Below the pieces are notes generated by a model. It saw nothing but the letters and a program-made list of their open reading frames with translations, made no database searches and was not told where the DNA came from. A DNA stretch of 64,000 nucleotides from an uncultured Clostridia bacterium (GTDB lineage: Bacteria; Bacillota; Clostridia; Christensenellales; Aristaeellaceae): positions 1 through 64,000 of the forward strand of contig CAKTXR010000006.1 of assembly GCA_934631025.1 (NCBI GenBank), read 5' to 3'. Numbering within the stretch: the stretch's first letter is position 1; every line of letters begins with the position of its first letter. Shown piece after piece: positions 32,444 to 40,671 of this stretch. Position numbers and translations under genes: made by a program.

Positions 32444-34789
32444 CTATCGCGCCGTTCTGACCTCTGTCTCGCCGCTCGCCTTCATGACGACCGTCACCGC
32501 GCCGCGTTCGTCCGTGCGATAGACGGCGCAGCCCGACAGCCGCTCGAGCGTGTCCGGCGAGGGATGCCCGTAGTTGTTGCGCCCGACCGAGATCACCGCC
32601 ACCGAGGGCGTGGTCTGCGCGAGCATAATTTCGCCCGTGGACGAGGCCGCGCCATGATGCGCCACCTTGAGCACCGTGCAGTCGGGCAGCGGGATCCGCT
32701 CGCAGCTCATGGGAAGGTCTCCCGTGATGAGCGCCGCCGACCGCCCCGTCTGTACGCTCAGCACCATGCAGTTTTCGTTGATGTCGGCCGCCGCGCCGCC
32801 GCTCGGATTCCAGACGTGCGCCAGCGCCGACTGCGACAGCTTTACCTCGTCGCCCGCGGCGAGATAGCGCACGCTCCAGCCTTCATCGAGCGCCTTTTGC
32901 CAGCCCTCGTCCACCGAATCGTCGTGCGCTTCCGCGTCCCACAGACAGGAGACGTACAGCGTCGAGGGCGGAAACGCGTCCACGATGGCCTTGAGCCCGC
33001 CCGCGTGATCGGCGTGGCCGTGCGTCAGGAACACGCCCTGCGGCGTGAGCCCCTCGTCCAGCAGCCAGCGCGACGCCGCATTGCCGTCGCCCACGTCGGC
33101 CAGATAGCAGAGATTGTCGGTCACAATTACGGCCGCGTCGCCCTGCCCCACGTCCAGAAACGTGATGACCACGTCCTCGCCCGACGGAAGAACAGGCAGC
33201 AGCCATGCAGCGGCCGCCAGAATTGCCATCGCCAGAACCGCCAAACCGCGCCGCAGCCGGTAAAGGCGCGTCACAGGCGCGGCGGCCAGCAGAGCCGCGG
33301 CCGCATAGAGCAATATCAGCCAGGCCGGCCAGTCGGGACAGTTGACCTGCGCCATGGGCAGGATCGCGCCCAGCGCCGTTATGCGGTTGAACAGCCGCAC
33401 CGGCCACGCCAGCACGCCGCCCAGTACTGCGCCGCCCGCCGGCCAGACGCAGCCCAGCAGCGTGACGAAAAGCAGCGCTGGATAGATCAGCGTCATCGCC
33501 GGAATCAATATGGCGTTGAACAGCAGGAACCACACCGGCAGCTGATTGAACTGACAGGCGACCACCGGCAGCGTGCCCAGCTGCGCCGCCATGGACGCGA
33601 TCAGGCTCTGCGTGACCCTCGTCAGAGCGTTTTTCAGCCGAGAGGGTGCGCGCGCCGGTCTGTCCGCGTCCTTTTTGCGCGGCGCGCTCAGCCAGCCGGG
33701 CGCGAGCACGATCAGCCCGCCCACCGCCGTGAATGAGAGCAGGAAGCCCACGTCCTCGATATAGAGCGGATTGACGATCAGCAATATCAAAAGCGCCGCG
33801 CTCAGCGTGGTCAGTCCGTCGCGCGGACGGCCGGAAAACGCGCCGATCCGCGCCGCGGCGTACATCACGGCAGCGCGCACGATGGAGGCCGGACAGCCGA
33901 CCACGACCGTATAGACCGCCATCAGCCCCAGCGACACGCCGAACGCCGCGCGCCGGTGTACGCGCATTTTCCGCAGCAGAAACTCCAGACAGAGAAACAG
34001 CGCGCTCACATGAAGGCCGGAAAGCGCTAAAAGGTGCGACACACCCGCGCGGCGATAGTTTTCCTTCTCCTCCTCGGGCATTCCGGTCTTGTCGCCGGTG
34101 ATCAGCGCGGCGGCAAAGGGCGCGCTGTCCTCGGGGAACACGTGCTCGATCACGGTTGTCAGCCGTGCGCGGCTCTCAAGCGACCAGCCGATCAGCGAAA
34201 ACGACGACGGCGGCTCTACCGTGATCTCCGATTTGCTCTTGGCCGACGCGCCCAGCGCCACCCGCTGCCGCCACAGCCACGCGGCATAGTCGAATCCGCC
34301 CGAATCGGCGTTTTCGCCGGGAACCCATGTGTTGGCCCGCACGCTCAGCCGCGCGCCGTATTCGAGTTCCGGCGGCTCGCTGTAAAAGTACAGCATGACC
34401 TTCGACGGACACTTTTCGCCGTCGATCGTGACGTGATCCAGCCGCACACGCCATGATTTTTCGCCCTGCGCGACGGCGGAATTCACGCGCCCCGCGAGCA
34501 GCACATTGTCCGCGGCGGTCACGTCCGGCTTGATCAGAAACAGATCGAGCCACAGCGCGCCCAGCAGCAGCGCCAGCGAGAAGGCCAGCGCCCGCTGCCG
34601 AAAGATCAGCATCAGCGCCGCGACAGCCGCCGCCGCAATCGCCCAGACAATCCACAGTCCCGGCAGCGCGGCGTGCGCAATCGCTGCGCCCGCGGCAAAG
34701 CAGAGCGCAAAGACGGCCAGCGGACGCGCTTCAATCCAGCCGAGCAGCCCGCTCTTCCGATCCGCCATGCGCTTCACCCGCCTTTGCAT
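32444..34789 (-). CDS. comEC: DNA-uptake channel protein ComEC/Rec2
   Basis: The 781-residue protein has the full ComEC layout. An N-terminal membrane hairpin and soluble DUF4131/OB part come first (~1-190). The competence domain with multiple TM helices follows (YRRAGVSHLLALSGLHVSALF at ~245, ASIVRAAVMYAAARIGAF). A C-terminal metallo-beta-lactamase domain ends it (VTFLDVGQGDAAVIV, LTHGHADHAGGLKAIVD). It transports single-stranded DNA into competent cells; the MBL part probably degrades the other strand. No other com genes lie in the window. A second ATG 21 nt downstream (MADRKSG) is an alternative start. Confidence 0.95.
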   Translation of the reverse strand: MQRRVKRMADRKSGLLGWIEARPLAVFALCFAAGAAIAHAALPGLWIVWAIAAAAVAALMLIFRQRALAFSLALLLGALWLDLFLIKPDVTAADNVLLAGRVNSAVAQGEKSWRVRLDHVTIDGEKCPSKVMLYFYSEPPELEYGARLSVRANTWVPGENADSGGFDYAAWLWRQRVALGASAKSKSEITVEPPSSFSLIGWSLESRARLTTVIEHVFPEDSAPFAAALITGDKTGMPEEEKENYRRAGVSHLLALSGLHVSALFLCLEFLLRKMRVHRRAAFGVSLGLMAVYTVVVGCPASIVRAAVMYAAARIGAFSGRPRDGLTTLSAALLILLIVNPLYIEDVGFLLSFTAVGGLIVLAPGWLSAPRKKDADRPARAPSRLKNALTRVTQSLIASMAAQLGTLPVVACQFNQLPVWFLLFNAILIPAMTLIYPALLFVTLLGCVWPAGGAVLGGVLAWPVRLFNRITALGAILPMAQVNCPDWPAWLILLYAAAALLAAAPVTRLYRLRRGLAVLAMAILAAAAWLLPVLPSGEDVVITFLDVGQGDAAVIVTDNLCYLADVGDGNAASRWLLDEGLTPQGVFLTHGHADHAGGLKAIVDAFPPSTLYVSCLWDAEAHDDSVDEGWQKALDEGWSVRYLAAGDEVKLSQSALAHVWNPSGGAAADINENCMVLSVQTGRSAALITGDLPMSCERIPLPDCTVLKVAHHGAASSTGEIMLAQTTPSVAVISVGRNNYGHPSPDTLERLSGCAVYRTDERGAVTVVMKASGETEVRTAR

Positions 34790-34940
34790 CTTTTATCTTT
34801 CGATTCTCCGCGCGCGTTCCGGCTCTGAAAAGAGCGTGTCCGTACATCGTGGACGCGAGCCGCGCTTCGGCATTCCGTTAAGCCCCGCGCTTTCCGGCGT
34901 ACAGCAGCTTCCTGCTTTCCACAAACCGCGCGGCATTGAT

Positions 34941-34977
34941 AAAAATCCGGCCGATTCGCGTTCATGAACCGGCCGGA
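34941..34977 (-). terminator. Terminator after the small acidic gene
   Basis: TCCGGCCG (34946-34953) pairs with CGGCCGGA (34970-34977). On the minus strand T5 follows (34945-34941). Confidence 0.85.
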
Positions 34978-34985
34978 CGGAATCG

Positions 34986-35255
34986 CTATTCAGCCAGCGC
35001 CTCGTTCAGAAGGTCGGCCAGCCGCTTTTCATCCTTGATTTTTTCGCCCAGATACCAGCCGTCCTGTTCCTCGTCGTAGAGCATTTCCAGCGCGGCCAGC
35101 ACGTCCACGCCCTTGTCGTCCAGCAAAATGTCCATCGACACGGGCGTTTCCAGATCATACAGATCGACGGTATACTCGCCGCCGCCCAGCGCCTCGGCGT
35201 CCTCGCAGGCCGCTAAAAAGGCCTCGATCCGCGCGCGGTTCACATCGACACGCAT
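34986..35255 (-). CDS. Small acidic protein of unknown function
   Basis: The 89-residue product is strongly acidic (e.g. LLDDKGVDVLAALEMLYDEEQDGWYLGEKIKDEKRL) and has no signal or membrane segment. I do not recognise a family. GGAGGAAGCGCC precedes the ATG. It follows the sugar isomerase/epimerase gene by 12 bp and shares its terminator, so the two are one transcript. The pattern of alternating strands and helices suggests a compact folded domain. Confidence 0.65.
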   Translation of the reverse strand: MRVDVNRARIEAFLAACEDAEALGGGEYTVDLYDLETPVSMDILLDDKGVDVLAALEMLYDEEQDGWYLGEKIKDEKRLADLLNEALAE

Positions 35256-35267
35256 GGCGCTTCCTCC

Positions 35268-36152
35268 TTATTTGTCCCAGGGGTTGGGCGTAAAGCTGCC
35301 GCCGCGGCACCACTTCAAATAGTTCAGCGCGTGCATCTGGCCGGTCATCTCCCAGTCCCTGCTGAACAGCGGATCGTGATAGCCCTCGATGCTCACGCAG
35401 CCCTCATAGCCCGCCATTTGCAGGATCTCGAAGATCTTGCGCCAGTCGGTGTCGCCGAAGCCGGGGAAGCGGGATTCGACAAAGCTCTCGCCGCACATCA
35501 GGCCTTCGCTGGCAATCAGGTCGTGCTTAATGGTCGCGTCCTTGCCGTGGATGTGGACGATCTTCTTCACATAGCGGCGCAGGCAGGCCACGGGATCGAT
35601 CAGCTGATACATCTGATGCGCCGGCTCCCACTCCAGGCCGAGCGCGTCGCTGGGCACCTCGTTGAACATCATGTCCCACGCGCGAGGGCTGTAGCCGATG
35701 TTGCAGGTGCCCTTCTTCCAGGTGCCGCCCATCGGGCAGTTTTCAATGGCCAGCTTCACGCCCTTGTCCTCGGCATGGCGCGCCAGCTCGCCGAACACTT
35801 CCTTAAAGCGCGGCATGGCGGCGTCCACCGATTCGCCCTCCAGCGCGCCGGCGAACGTGCTCACGGTCTTTGTGCCGAAGGCCTCGGCCATGTCGATGCA
35901 GCCGTGCAGCAGCTTTTCGTGCTCGGGGTTTTGCAGCGCGTTGCAGTAAAAGCCCAGCGCGGACACCTCGATGCCCGTGCCGTCCAGCAGCGCGCGCACC
36001 TTGGGGGCCAGATCATTCAGTTCAACGCCGCCAAAGCTCATGTGGAAGTTGACCGTGAAGCACTCAAAGCCCTTGTCGATCATGCCCGGAACCCAGTCCA
36101 GAAACGAATTGCCCGGAATGCAGGTGCCCACGCGAATCTGCCTGTTAATCAT
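35268..36152 (-). CDS. Sugar phosphate isomerase/epimerase family protein (xylose isomerase-like TIM barrel)
   Basis: The 294-residue protein has AP-endonuclease/xylose-isomerase-2 barrel features. KLAIENCPMGG offers a metal Glu, LGLEWEPAHQMYQLIDPV supplies a second metal patch, and KKIVHIHGKDATIKHDLI a His pair. GCVSIEGYHDPLFSRDWE gives the terminal Glu. Such enzymes epimerise or isomerise keto-sugars and inositols. A second family member lies at 61942. The local context (deoC upstream with its own terminator) does not reveal the substrate. Confidence 0.88.
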   Translation of the reverse strand: MINRQIRVGTCIPGNSFLDWVPGMIDKGFECFTVNFHMSFGGVELNDLAPKVRALLDGTGIEVSALGFYCNALQNPEHEKLLHGCIDMAEAFGTKTVSTFAGALEGESVDAAMPRFKEVFGELARHAEDKGVKLAIENCPMGGTWKKGTCNIGYSPRAWDMMFNEVPSDALGLEWEPAHQMYQLIDPVACLRRYVKKIVHIHGKDATIKHDLIASEGLMCGESFVESRFPGFGDTDWRKIFEILQMAGYEGCVSIEGYHDPLFSRDWEMTGQMHALNYLKWCRGGSFTPNPWDK

Positions 36153-36226
36153 CGTCTATCCATCCTTTTTGCTCTCGATCGTCCGTCTGTCGCGCCGGAA
36201 TGTCTCTCCCGCGCGGTTTCCTCATC

Positions 36227-36235
36227 ATTATATCA
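36227..36235 (-). promoter_or_regulatory. Extended -10 promoter of the isomerase gene
   Basis: On the minus strand TGATATAAT (36235-36227), an extended -10; the -35 (TGGAAA) is weak. Confidence 0.45.
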
Positions 36236-36290
36236 TGGTTCCTGTTCGTTTTCCATCCCCGCGCCGCGCTTTATGAAAACTTTTTCGCAT

Positions 36291-36324
36291 AAAAAAATCC
36301 GGCCGCCCTGTCCGAGCAGCCGGA
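36291..36324 (-). terminator. Terminator of deoC
   Basis: A 9-bp stem (36298-36306 with 36316-36324, one G-U pair) with a 9-nt loop; T7 follows on the minus strand (36297-36291). Confidence 0.88.
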
Positions 36325-36345
36325 ACAAACCGGATATGATTGCGA

Positions 36346-37041
36346 TTACTCGCCGAGCGTGCCCTCGGCATAGCGCTTTTCGGCCTCCTGCATGATGGCT
36401 TCGGTCGCGCTCACGCCGCAGCGATCCGCGCCCGCCGCGCGCACGGCCAGTATCGCGTCCAGCGTGCGCATACCGCCCGCCGCCTTGACCTTCACCTTGT
36501 CCGAAACGGCGGCGCGCATCAGCGCCACGTCCTCGGGGGTCGCGCCGTGGGTGCCGTAGCCGGTCGAGGTCTTGACGAAATCCGCGCCGGCCTTTTCACT
36601 CAGCTGGCAGGCGACGGTCTTTTCCTCGTCGGTGAGATAGCAGGTCTCGATGATGACCTTGAGGATCGCGCCGCCCTTATGAGCCGCCTCGGCCACGGCG
36701 CGGATGTCGTTTTCAACATAGTCGTAATCGCCGCCCTTCATGCGGCCGATGTTGATGACCATGTCCAGCTCCTTGCAGCCGTCGGCGACGGCCTGCTCGG
36801 CTTCAAACACCTTGACGCTGGTCAGGTGCGCGCCGTGCGGGAAACCGATGACGGTGCAGGGCAGCACGCCGGAGCCTTCCAGCAGTTTGCTCACCAGCTT
36901 CATATCGCCGGGACGGGCGCAGACGGCGGCGGTCTTGTAGCGCAGGGCGATCTCGCAGCCCTTGCGGATGTCCGCTTCGGTCAGCCAGGGCTGGAGCGTG
37001 GAGTGATCGAGCATTTTGGCGATGATTTCGGGCGTGAGCAT
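36346..37041 (-). CDS. deoC: Deoxyribose-phosphate aldolase
   Basis: DeoC cleaves 2-deoxyribose 5-phosphate to acetaldehyde and glyceraldehyde 3-phosphate. The 231-residue sequence has the Schiff-base region DFVKTSTGYGTHGATPEDV, the second Lys in KVKAAGGMRTLDAI, and the early LDHSTLQPW. AGGAGGAATG precedes the ATG. Acetaldehyde produced could be reduced by the iron alcohol dehydrogenase at 24.6 kb. A near-palindrome, T6-AATT-A5 between G and C (37057-37073), sits immediately before the ribosome binding site. Confidence 0.95.
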   Translation of the reverse strand: MLTPEIIAKMLDHSTLQPWLTEADIRKGCEIALRYKTAAVCARPGDMKLVSKLLEGSGVLPCTVIGFPHGAHLTSVKVFEAEQAVADGCKELDMVINIGRMKGGDYDYVENDIRAVAEAAHKGGAILKVIIETCYLTDEEKTVACQLSEKAGADFVKTSTGYGTHGATPEDVALMRAAVSDKVKVKAAGGMRTLDAILAVRAAGADRCGVSATEAIMQEAEKRYAEGTLGE

Positions 37042-37103
37042 AGTGTCATTCCTCCTGTTTTTTAATTAAAAACGGTTCATCGGTCAGCCGCCCGCAGGCA
37101 GAA

Positions 37104-38174
37104 TCAGTCCTTGCGCGCGTACTGATGGATGAGGTGCATCACATTGGCTACGCCGTTGGAGGAGCTTTCGCGCTCCATCGCGTCGATCAGGCGGCCGCGG
37201 TCCTTGTAGGTGTCGATCACGGCGGTCAGCAGCGTGTCGGCCGTCATGTCCTCCTGCATGAGGACGTGCGCCAGGCCGCGCTGCTCGAAGGAGCGGGCGT
37301 TGAGGATCTGGTCGCCGCGGCTGGCCTCCTTGGGATATGGAATCAGCAGCGCGGGCTTTTTGAGCGCCAGAATTTCGCACAGCGTGTTGGAGCCGGCGCG
37401 GGAAATCAGCACGTCGGCGCAGGCGTAGGCGTGGCGCATATCCTCGTCGAGGTATTCGTACTGATGATAGCGCTTTGCGCCCTCGCATTCCGCGTCCAGA
37501 TTGCCCTTGCCGCACAGATGGACGACCTCGAAGCACTCGGTGAGCTGATTGAGCGAGGCGCGCACGGCGCGGTTGATCGCCTGAGCGCCGCTGGAGCCGC
37601 CCACCACCATCAGCACGGGGCGGGAATCGGTCAGCGAGAAGAGCCGCCGTCCGGTCTCGCGATCGCCGGTGAACAGTTCGGCGCGCAGGGGCGTTCCGGT
37701 CACGCGGCCCTTTTTGCCCGCCGCGGCCGCCGCCTCCGGAAAGGTGCAGCACAGCGCCTTGGCGAAGGGCACGGACAGGCGGTTGGCCAGGCCGGGGGTC
37801 ATGTCCGATTCATGGATCAGCACCGGCACGCCGGCCACCGCCGCGCCGTACACCACGGGCACGGACACGAAGCCGCCCTTGGAAAAGACGATGTTCGGGT
37901 GAATCTTCCGAACCAGCGCCGCCGACTGGAACGAGCCTGCGACGACGCGGAAGGGATCGGTGAAATTGCGCACGTCGAAATAGCGGCGCAGCTTGCCGCT
38001 CTTGATGACATGATAGGTCACGCCGTCGACCGCCTCGATCAGGCGGCGCTCGATGCCGTTTTCGGTCCCGATGTAGTGAATTTCCCAGCCCTCGGCTTTA
38101 AGAGACGGGATCAGCGCCAGATTGGGCGTGACATGGCCGGCCGTACCGCCGCCGGTCAGAATGATCTTTTTCAT
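37104..38174 (-). CDS. murG: UDP-N-acetylglucosamine-lipid intermediate N-acetylglucosaminyltransferase MurG
   Basis: MurG adds GlcNAc to lipid I to make lipid II at the inner face of the membrane. The 356-residue protein has the N-terminal loop ILTGGGTAGHVTPNLAL, the VFSKGGFVSVPVV loop, VMVVGGSSGAQAIN, and the C-terminal donor site ISRAGSNTLCEILALKKPALLIPYP. It is not in a dcw cluster here but stands alone with deoC 62 bp downstream, perhaps co-transcribed. Confidence 0.96.
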   Translation of the reverse strand: MKKIILTGGGTAGHVTPNLALIPSLKAEGWEIHYIGTENGIERRLIEAVDGVTYHVIKSGKLRRYFDVRNFTDPFRVVAGSFQSAALVRKIHPNIVFSKGGFVSVPVVYGAAVAGVPVLIHESDMTPGLANRLSVPFAKALCCTFPEAAAAAGKKGRVTGTPLRAELFTGDRETGRRLFSLTDSRPVLMVVGGSSGAQAINRAVRASLNQLTECFEVVHLCGKGNLDAECEGAKRYHQYEYLDEDMRHAYACADVLISRAGSNTLCEILALKKPALLIPYPKEASRGDQILNARSFEQRGLAHVLMQEDMTADTLLTAVIDTYKDRGRLIDAMERESSSNGVANVMHLIHQYARKD

Positions 38175-38266
38175 GATTCGTTTATCCCCCCGCAGAGCAA
38201 AGCGTCTGAGCTGTTTTTGCGCTTAAAACATAACGGTCGGACAGACCTTCAAAGCGCCCGTCGGTT

Positions 38267-38275
38267 ATTATAGCA
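38267..38275 (-). promoter_or_regulatory. Extended -10 promoter of murG
   Basis: On the minus strand TGCTATAAT (38275-38267) with no good -35, about 95 nt before murG. The rest of the 328-bp divergent region up to 38502 holds no gene. It should also carry the ispH-rpsA promoter, which I could not pin down, apart from a weak TTGCAG (38428) to TAGAAA pair. Confidence 0.5.
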
Positions 38276-38502
38276 TAGTATGCGGCCAAAGTGCTTTAGT
38301 TTGCTGTTAAGAAGGCACAAAAAAAGCGCCCTTCCTTTTCCATTTCCGAGAATCGACCCGAAAGGCCGCGTCCGGCGCGAAAAATCCCCTTCAGATATGA
38401 TGTAAAACATTGGTTAAACGGCTTTTTTTGCAGGATTTTTCGCCCGTGTGTAGAAAAAATACAAGTAATATTGAAACTGCTATGAGAAGGCTTAGTTGTC
38501 TG

Positions 38503-40455
38503 ATGGACCTGAAAATCGCTTCCCACGCGGGATTTTGCTTCGGCGTTCGCCGCGCCGTCGAAACGACGCAGGCGCTGCTTCGATCCGGCGAGACCGTCTA
38601 TACGCTGGGGCCGATTATTCACAATCCGCAGGTGGTCGCTTCCCTCGAGGCGGAGGGCGCGCGCGTCGCGTCGTCTCCCCTGGACGTGCCCTCGGGCGCG
38701 ACGGCGGTCATCCGCGCGCACGGCGTAGGCCGCGAAACAGTTGAAATATTAAACGGGCGGGGAGTTCACGTTGTGGACGCGGCCTGTCCGTTCGTCAAGC
38801 GGATCCATGAGCTGGCCGATCAGGCGGCGGCGTCCGGCAAGGACGTGCTGGTGATCGGCGACGGCGCTCATCCAGAGGTGCAGGGCATACTCGGCTGGGC
38901 GCGGGGACGCGGCCGCGCAATCGGCAGCGAAGAGGATGTAAAGGCGCTTAAACTGGATCGTCCCGCGCTGGTGGTGGCGCAGACCACCATCCCGCAGTCG
39001 CTCTTTGATGGGCTGTGCGCGCTTCTTCAGCAGAAGGGGCAGCCGCTCGAGATCCGCAACACCATCTGCCGGGCCACGGCCATCCGCCAGGAGGAGGCGG
39101 CGCGCATCGCCGCAGCCGTGGACGTCATGCTGGTGATCGGCGGAAAGAACAGCTCCAACACGCGCAAGCTGTACGAGCTGTGCCGCAGGCTCTGCCCGCG
39201 GACATACCTGGCGGAAACCGTCCGCGATCTGGAGGATATTCCCCTGGGCGCGGCGGACCATATCGGTATTACAGCCGGCGCTTCCACGTCGGTTGGTACA
39301 TTTAAGGAGGTTGTTGCACGAATGAGCGACATCAAGAATCAGGAACAGGCAGAACTTCAGGAAACCATGACCGACTCCGATTTCATGGCGGACGTCGAAA
39401 AGACGATGGTCCAGCTTCACCCGGGTCAGACCGTCACCGGCAAGGTTCTTCAGATCACCGATGACGAAGTGTGTGTGAACGTGGGCTACAAGTCTGATGG
39501 TCTGGTCAAGAAGTGCGACCTGTCCACCCCCGATGTCAAAGTCGGAGACGAAATCGAAGTTGAGGTCGTCAAGGTCAACGATGGCGATGGCAATGTGCTT
39601 CTGTCCCAGCGCAATATTGTCAACCGCAAGGTTTGGGACGCCATCGTCGCCGCTTATGACGCCGGCGAGATCGTCAAGGGCGTTGGCAAGGAATCTGTAA
39701 AGGGCGGTCTGATTGCCGATGTCATGGGCATTCGTGCTTTCATCCCCGCCTCCCTGCTGTCCCTGCGCTACGTCGAGAAGATCGACGAGTTCGTGGGCCA
39801 GGAGATGGATCTCAAGATCATCGAGATCGACAAGAGCAAGAAGCGCGTCGTCGCTTCCCGCAAGGCCGTGCTGCAGGAAGAAGAAGAGAAGAAGAAGGCC
39901 GAGGCCTGGGACAAGCTGGTTGAGGGCGAAGTCGTCAAGGGCGTCGTCCGCCGCCTGACCAACTTCGGCGCGTTCGTCGACATCGGCGGCGTGGACGGTC
40001 TGGTTCATGTGTCCGATCTGGCCTGGAAGCGCGTCGGCCATCCCTCCGAGGTCGTTTCCGTCGGTCAGGAAATCGACGTGAAGATCATCAAGCTGGACAA
40101 GGAGCGCGACCGCATCTCCCTGAGCCTGAAGGCCACCCAGCCCAAGCTGTGGGACATCGCCGGCGAGAAGTACGTTCCCGGCAGCGTCGTGACCGGCAAG
40201 GTCGTCCGCATCGTGCCCTACGGCGCGTTCGTCGAGCTGGAGCCCGGCCTGGACGGCATGGTTCACATCTCCCAGTGTGCGCCCACCCGTATCGAGAAGG
40301 TTGAGGACGCCGTCAAGGTTGGCGACGAGATCCGCGTCAAGATCCTCAGCGTCGATACCGAGAACAAGCGCATCAGCCTGAGCATCCGCGAGGCGCTGGC
40401 CGACGACGCTCTGGAGAACGTCGAGGGCGACGAGTTCGCGATCCCCGAGGCCTAA
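38503..40455 (+). CDS. ispH-rpsA: Fusion of HMBPP reductase (IspH) and ribosomal protein S1
   Basis: Residues 1-~285 are IspH, the last MEP-pathway enzyme with an iron-sulfur cluster. Landmarks are Cys12 in HAGFCFGVRRAVE, IIHNPQVV, AVIRAHGVG, VDAACPFVK, TTIPQSLF, NTICRATAIRQEEA, GGKNSSNT and GITAGAST. From ~300 come four S1 RNA-binding domains: GQTVTGKVLQI, GEIVKGVGKESVKGG, GEVVKGVVRRLTNFGAFVDI and GSVVTGKVVRIVPYGAFVEL. Such fusions are known in Clostridia. An AGAAGG motif 12 nt before ATG 38503 supports this start; an in-frame ATG at 38482 is an alternative. An M-S-D-I internal start near the junction could also release S1 alone. Confidence 0.95.
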   Translation: MDLKIASHAGFCFGVRRAVETTQALLRSGETVYTLGPIIHNPQVVASLEAEGARVASSPLDVPSGATAVIRAHGVGRETVEILNGRGVHVVDAACPFVKRIHELADQAAASGKDVLVIGDGAHPEVQGILGWARGRGRAIGSEEDVKALKLDRPALVVAQTTIPQSLFDGLCALLQQKGQPLEIRNTICRATAIRQEEAARIAAAVDVMLVIGGKNSSNTRKLYELCRRLCPRTYLAETVRDLEDIPLGAADHIGITAGASTSVGTFKEVVARMSDIKNQEQAELQETMTDSDFMADVEKTMVQLHPGQTVTGKVLQITDDEVCVNVGYKSDGLVKKCDLSTPDVKVGDEIEVEVVKVNDGDGNVLLSQRNIVNRKVWDAIVAAYDAGEIVKGVGKESVKGGLIADVMGIRAFIPASLLSLRYVEKIDEFVGQEMDLKIIEIDKSKKRVVASRKAVLQEEEEKKKAEAWDKLVEGEVVKGVVRRLTNFGAFVDIGGVDGLVHVSDLAWKRVGHPSEVVSVGQEIDVKIIKLDKERDRISLSLKATQPKLWDIAGEKYVPGSVVTGKVVRIVPYGAFVELEPGLDGMVHISQCAPTRIEKVEDAVKVGDEIRVKILSVDTENKRISLSIREALADDALENVEGDEFAIPEA

Positions 40456-40471
40456 TCGCATAATTTCCCTT

Positions 40472-40506
40472 CATCCGGTCGTCATTGCGGCGGCCGGATG
40501 TTTTTT
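40472..40506 (+). terminator. Terminator of ispH-rpsA
   Basis: CATCCGG (40472-40478) pairs with CCGGATG (40494-40500), with inner pairing, then T6. Confidence 0.88.
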
Positions 40507-40671
40507 GGTGCAGATAACAGGGCGGGGCCTGTCCAATCACTTCCTTAATATATAATATCAGGGTCATTTTTATAACAGGCGCAAAAAACAGCTTGCGCGC
40601 CGCTGAAAATTCCTATATAATGGATAAAGCGTGCGGATTGCCGTACTAAAAATCATTGATTGGATGATCGT

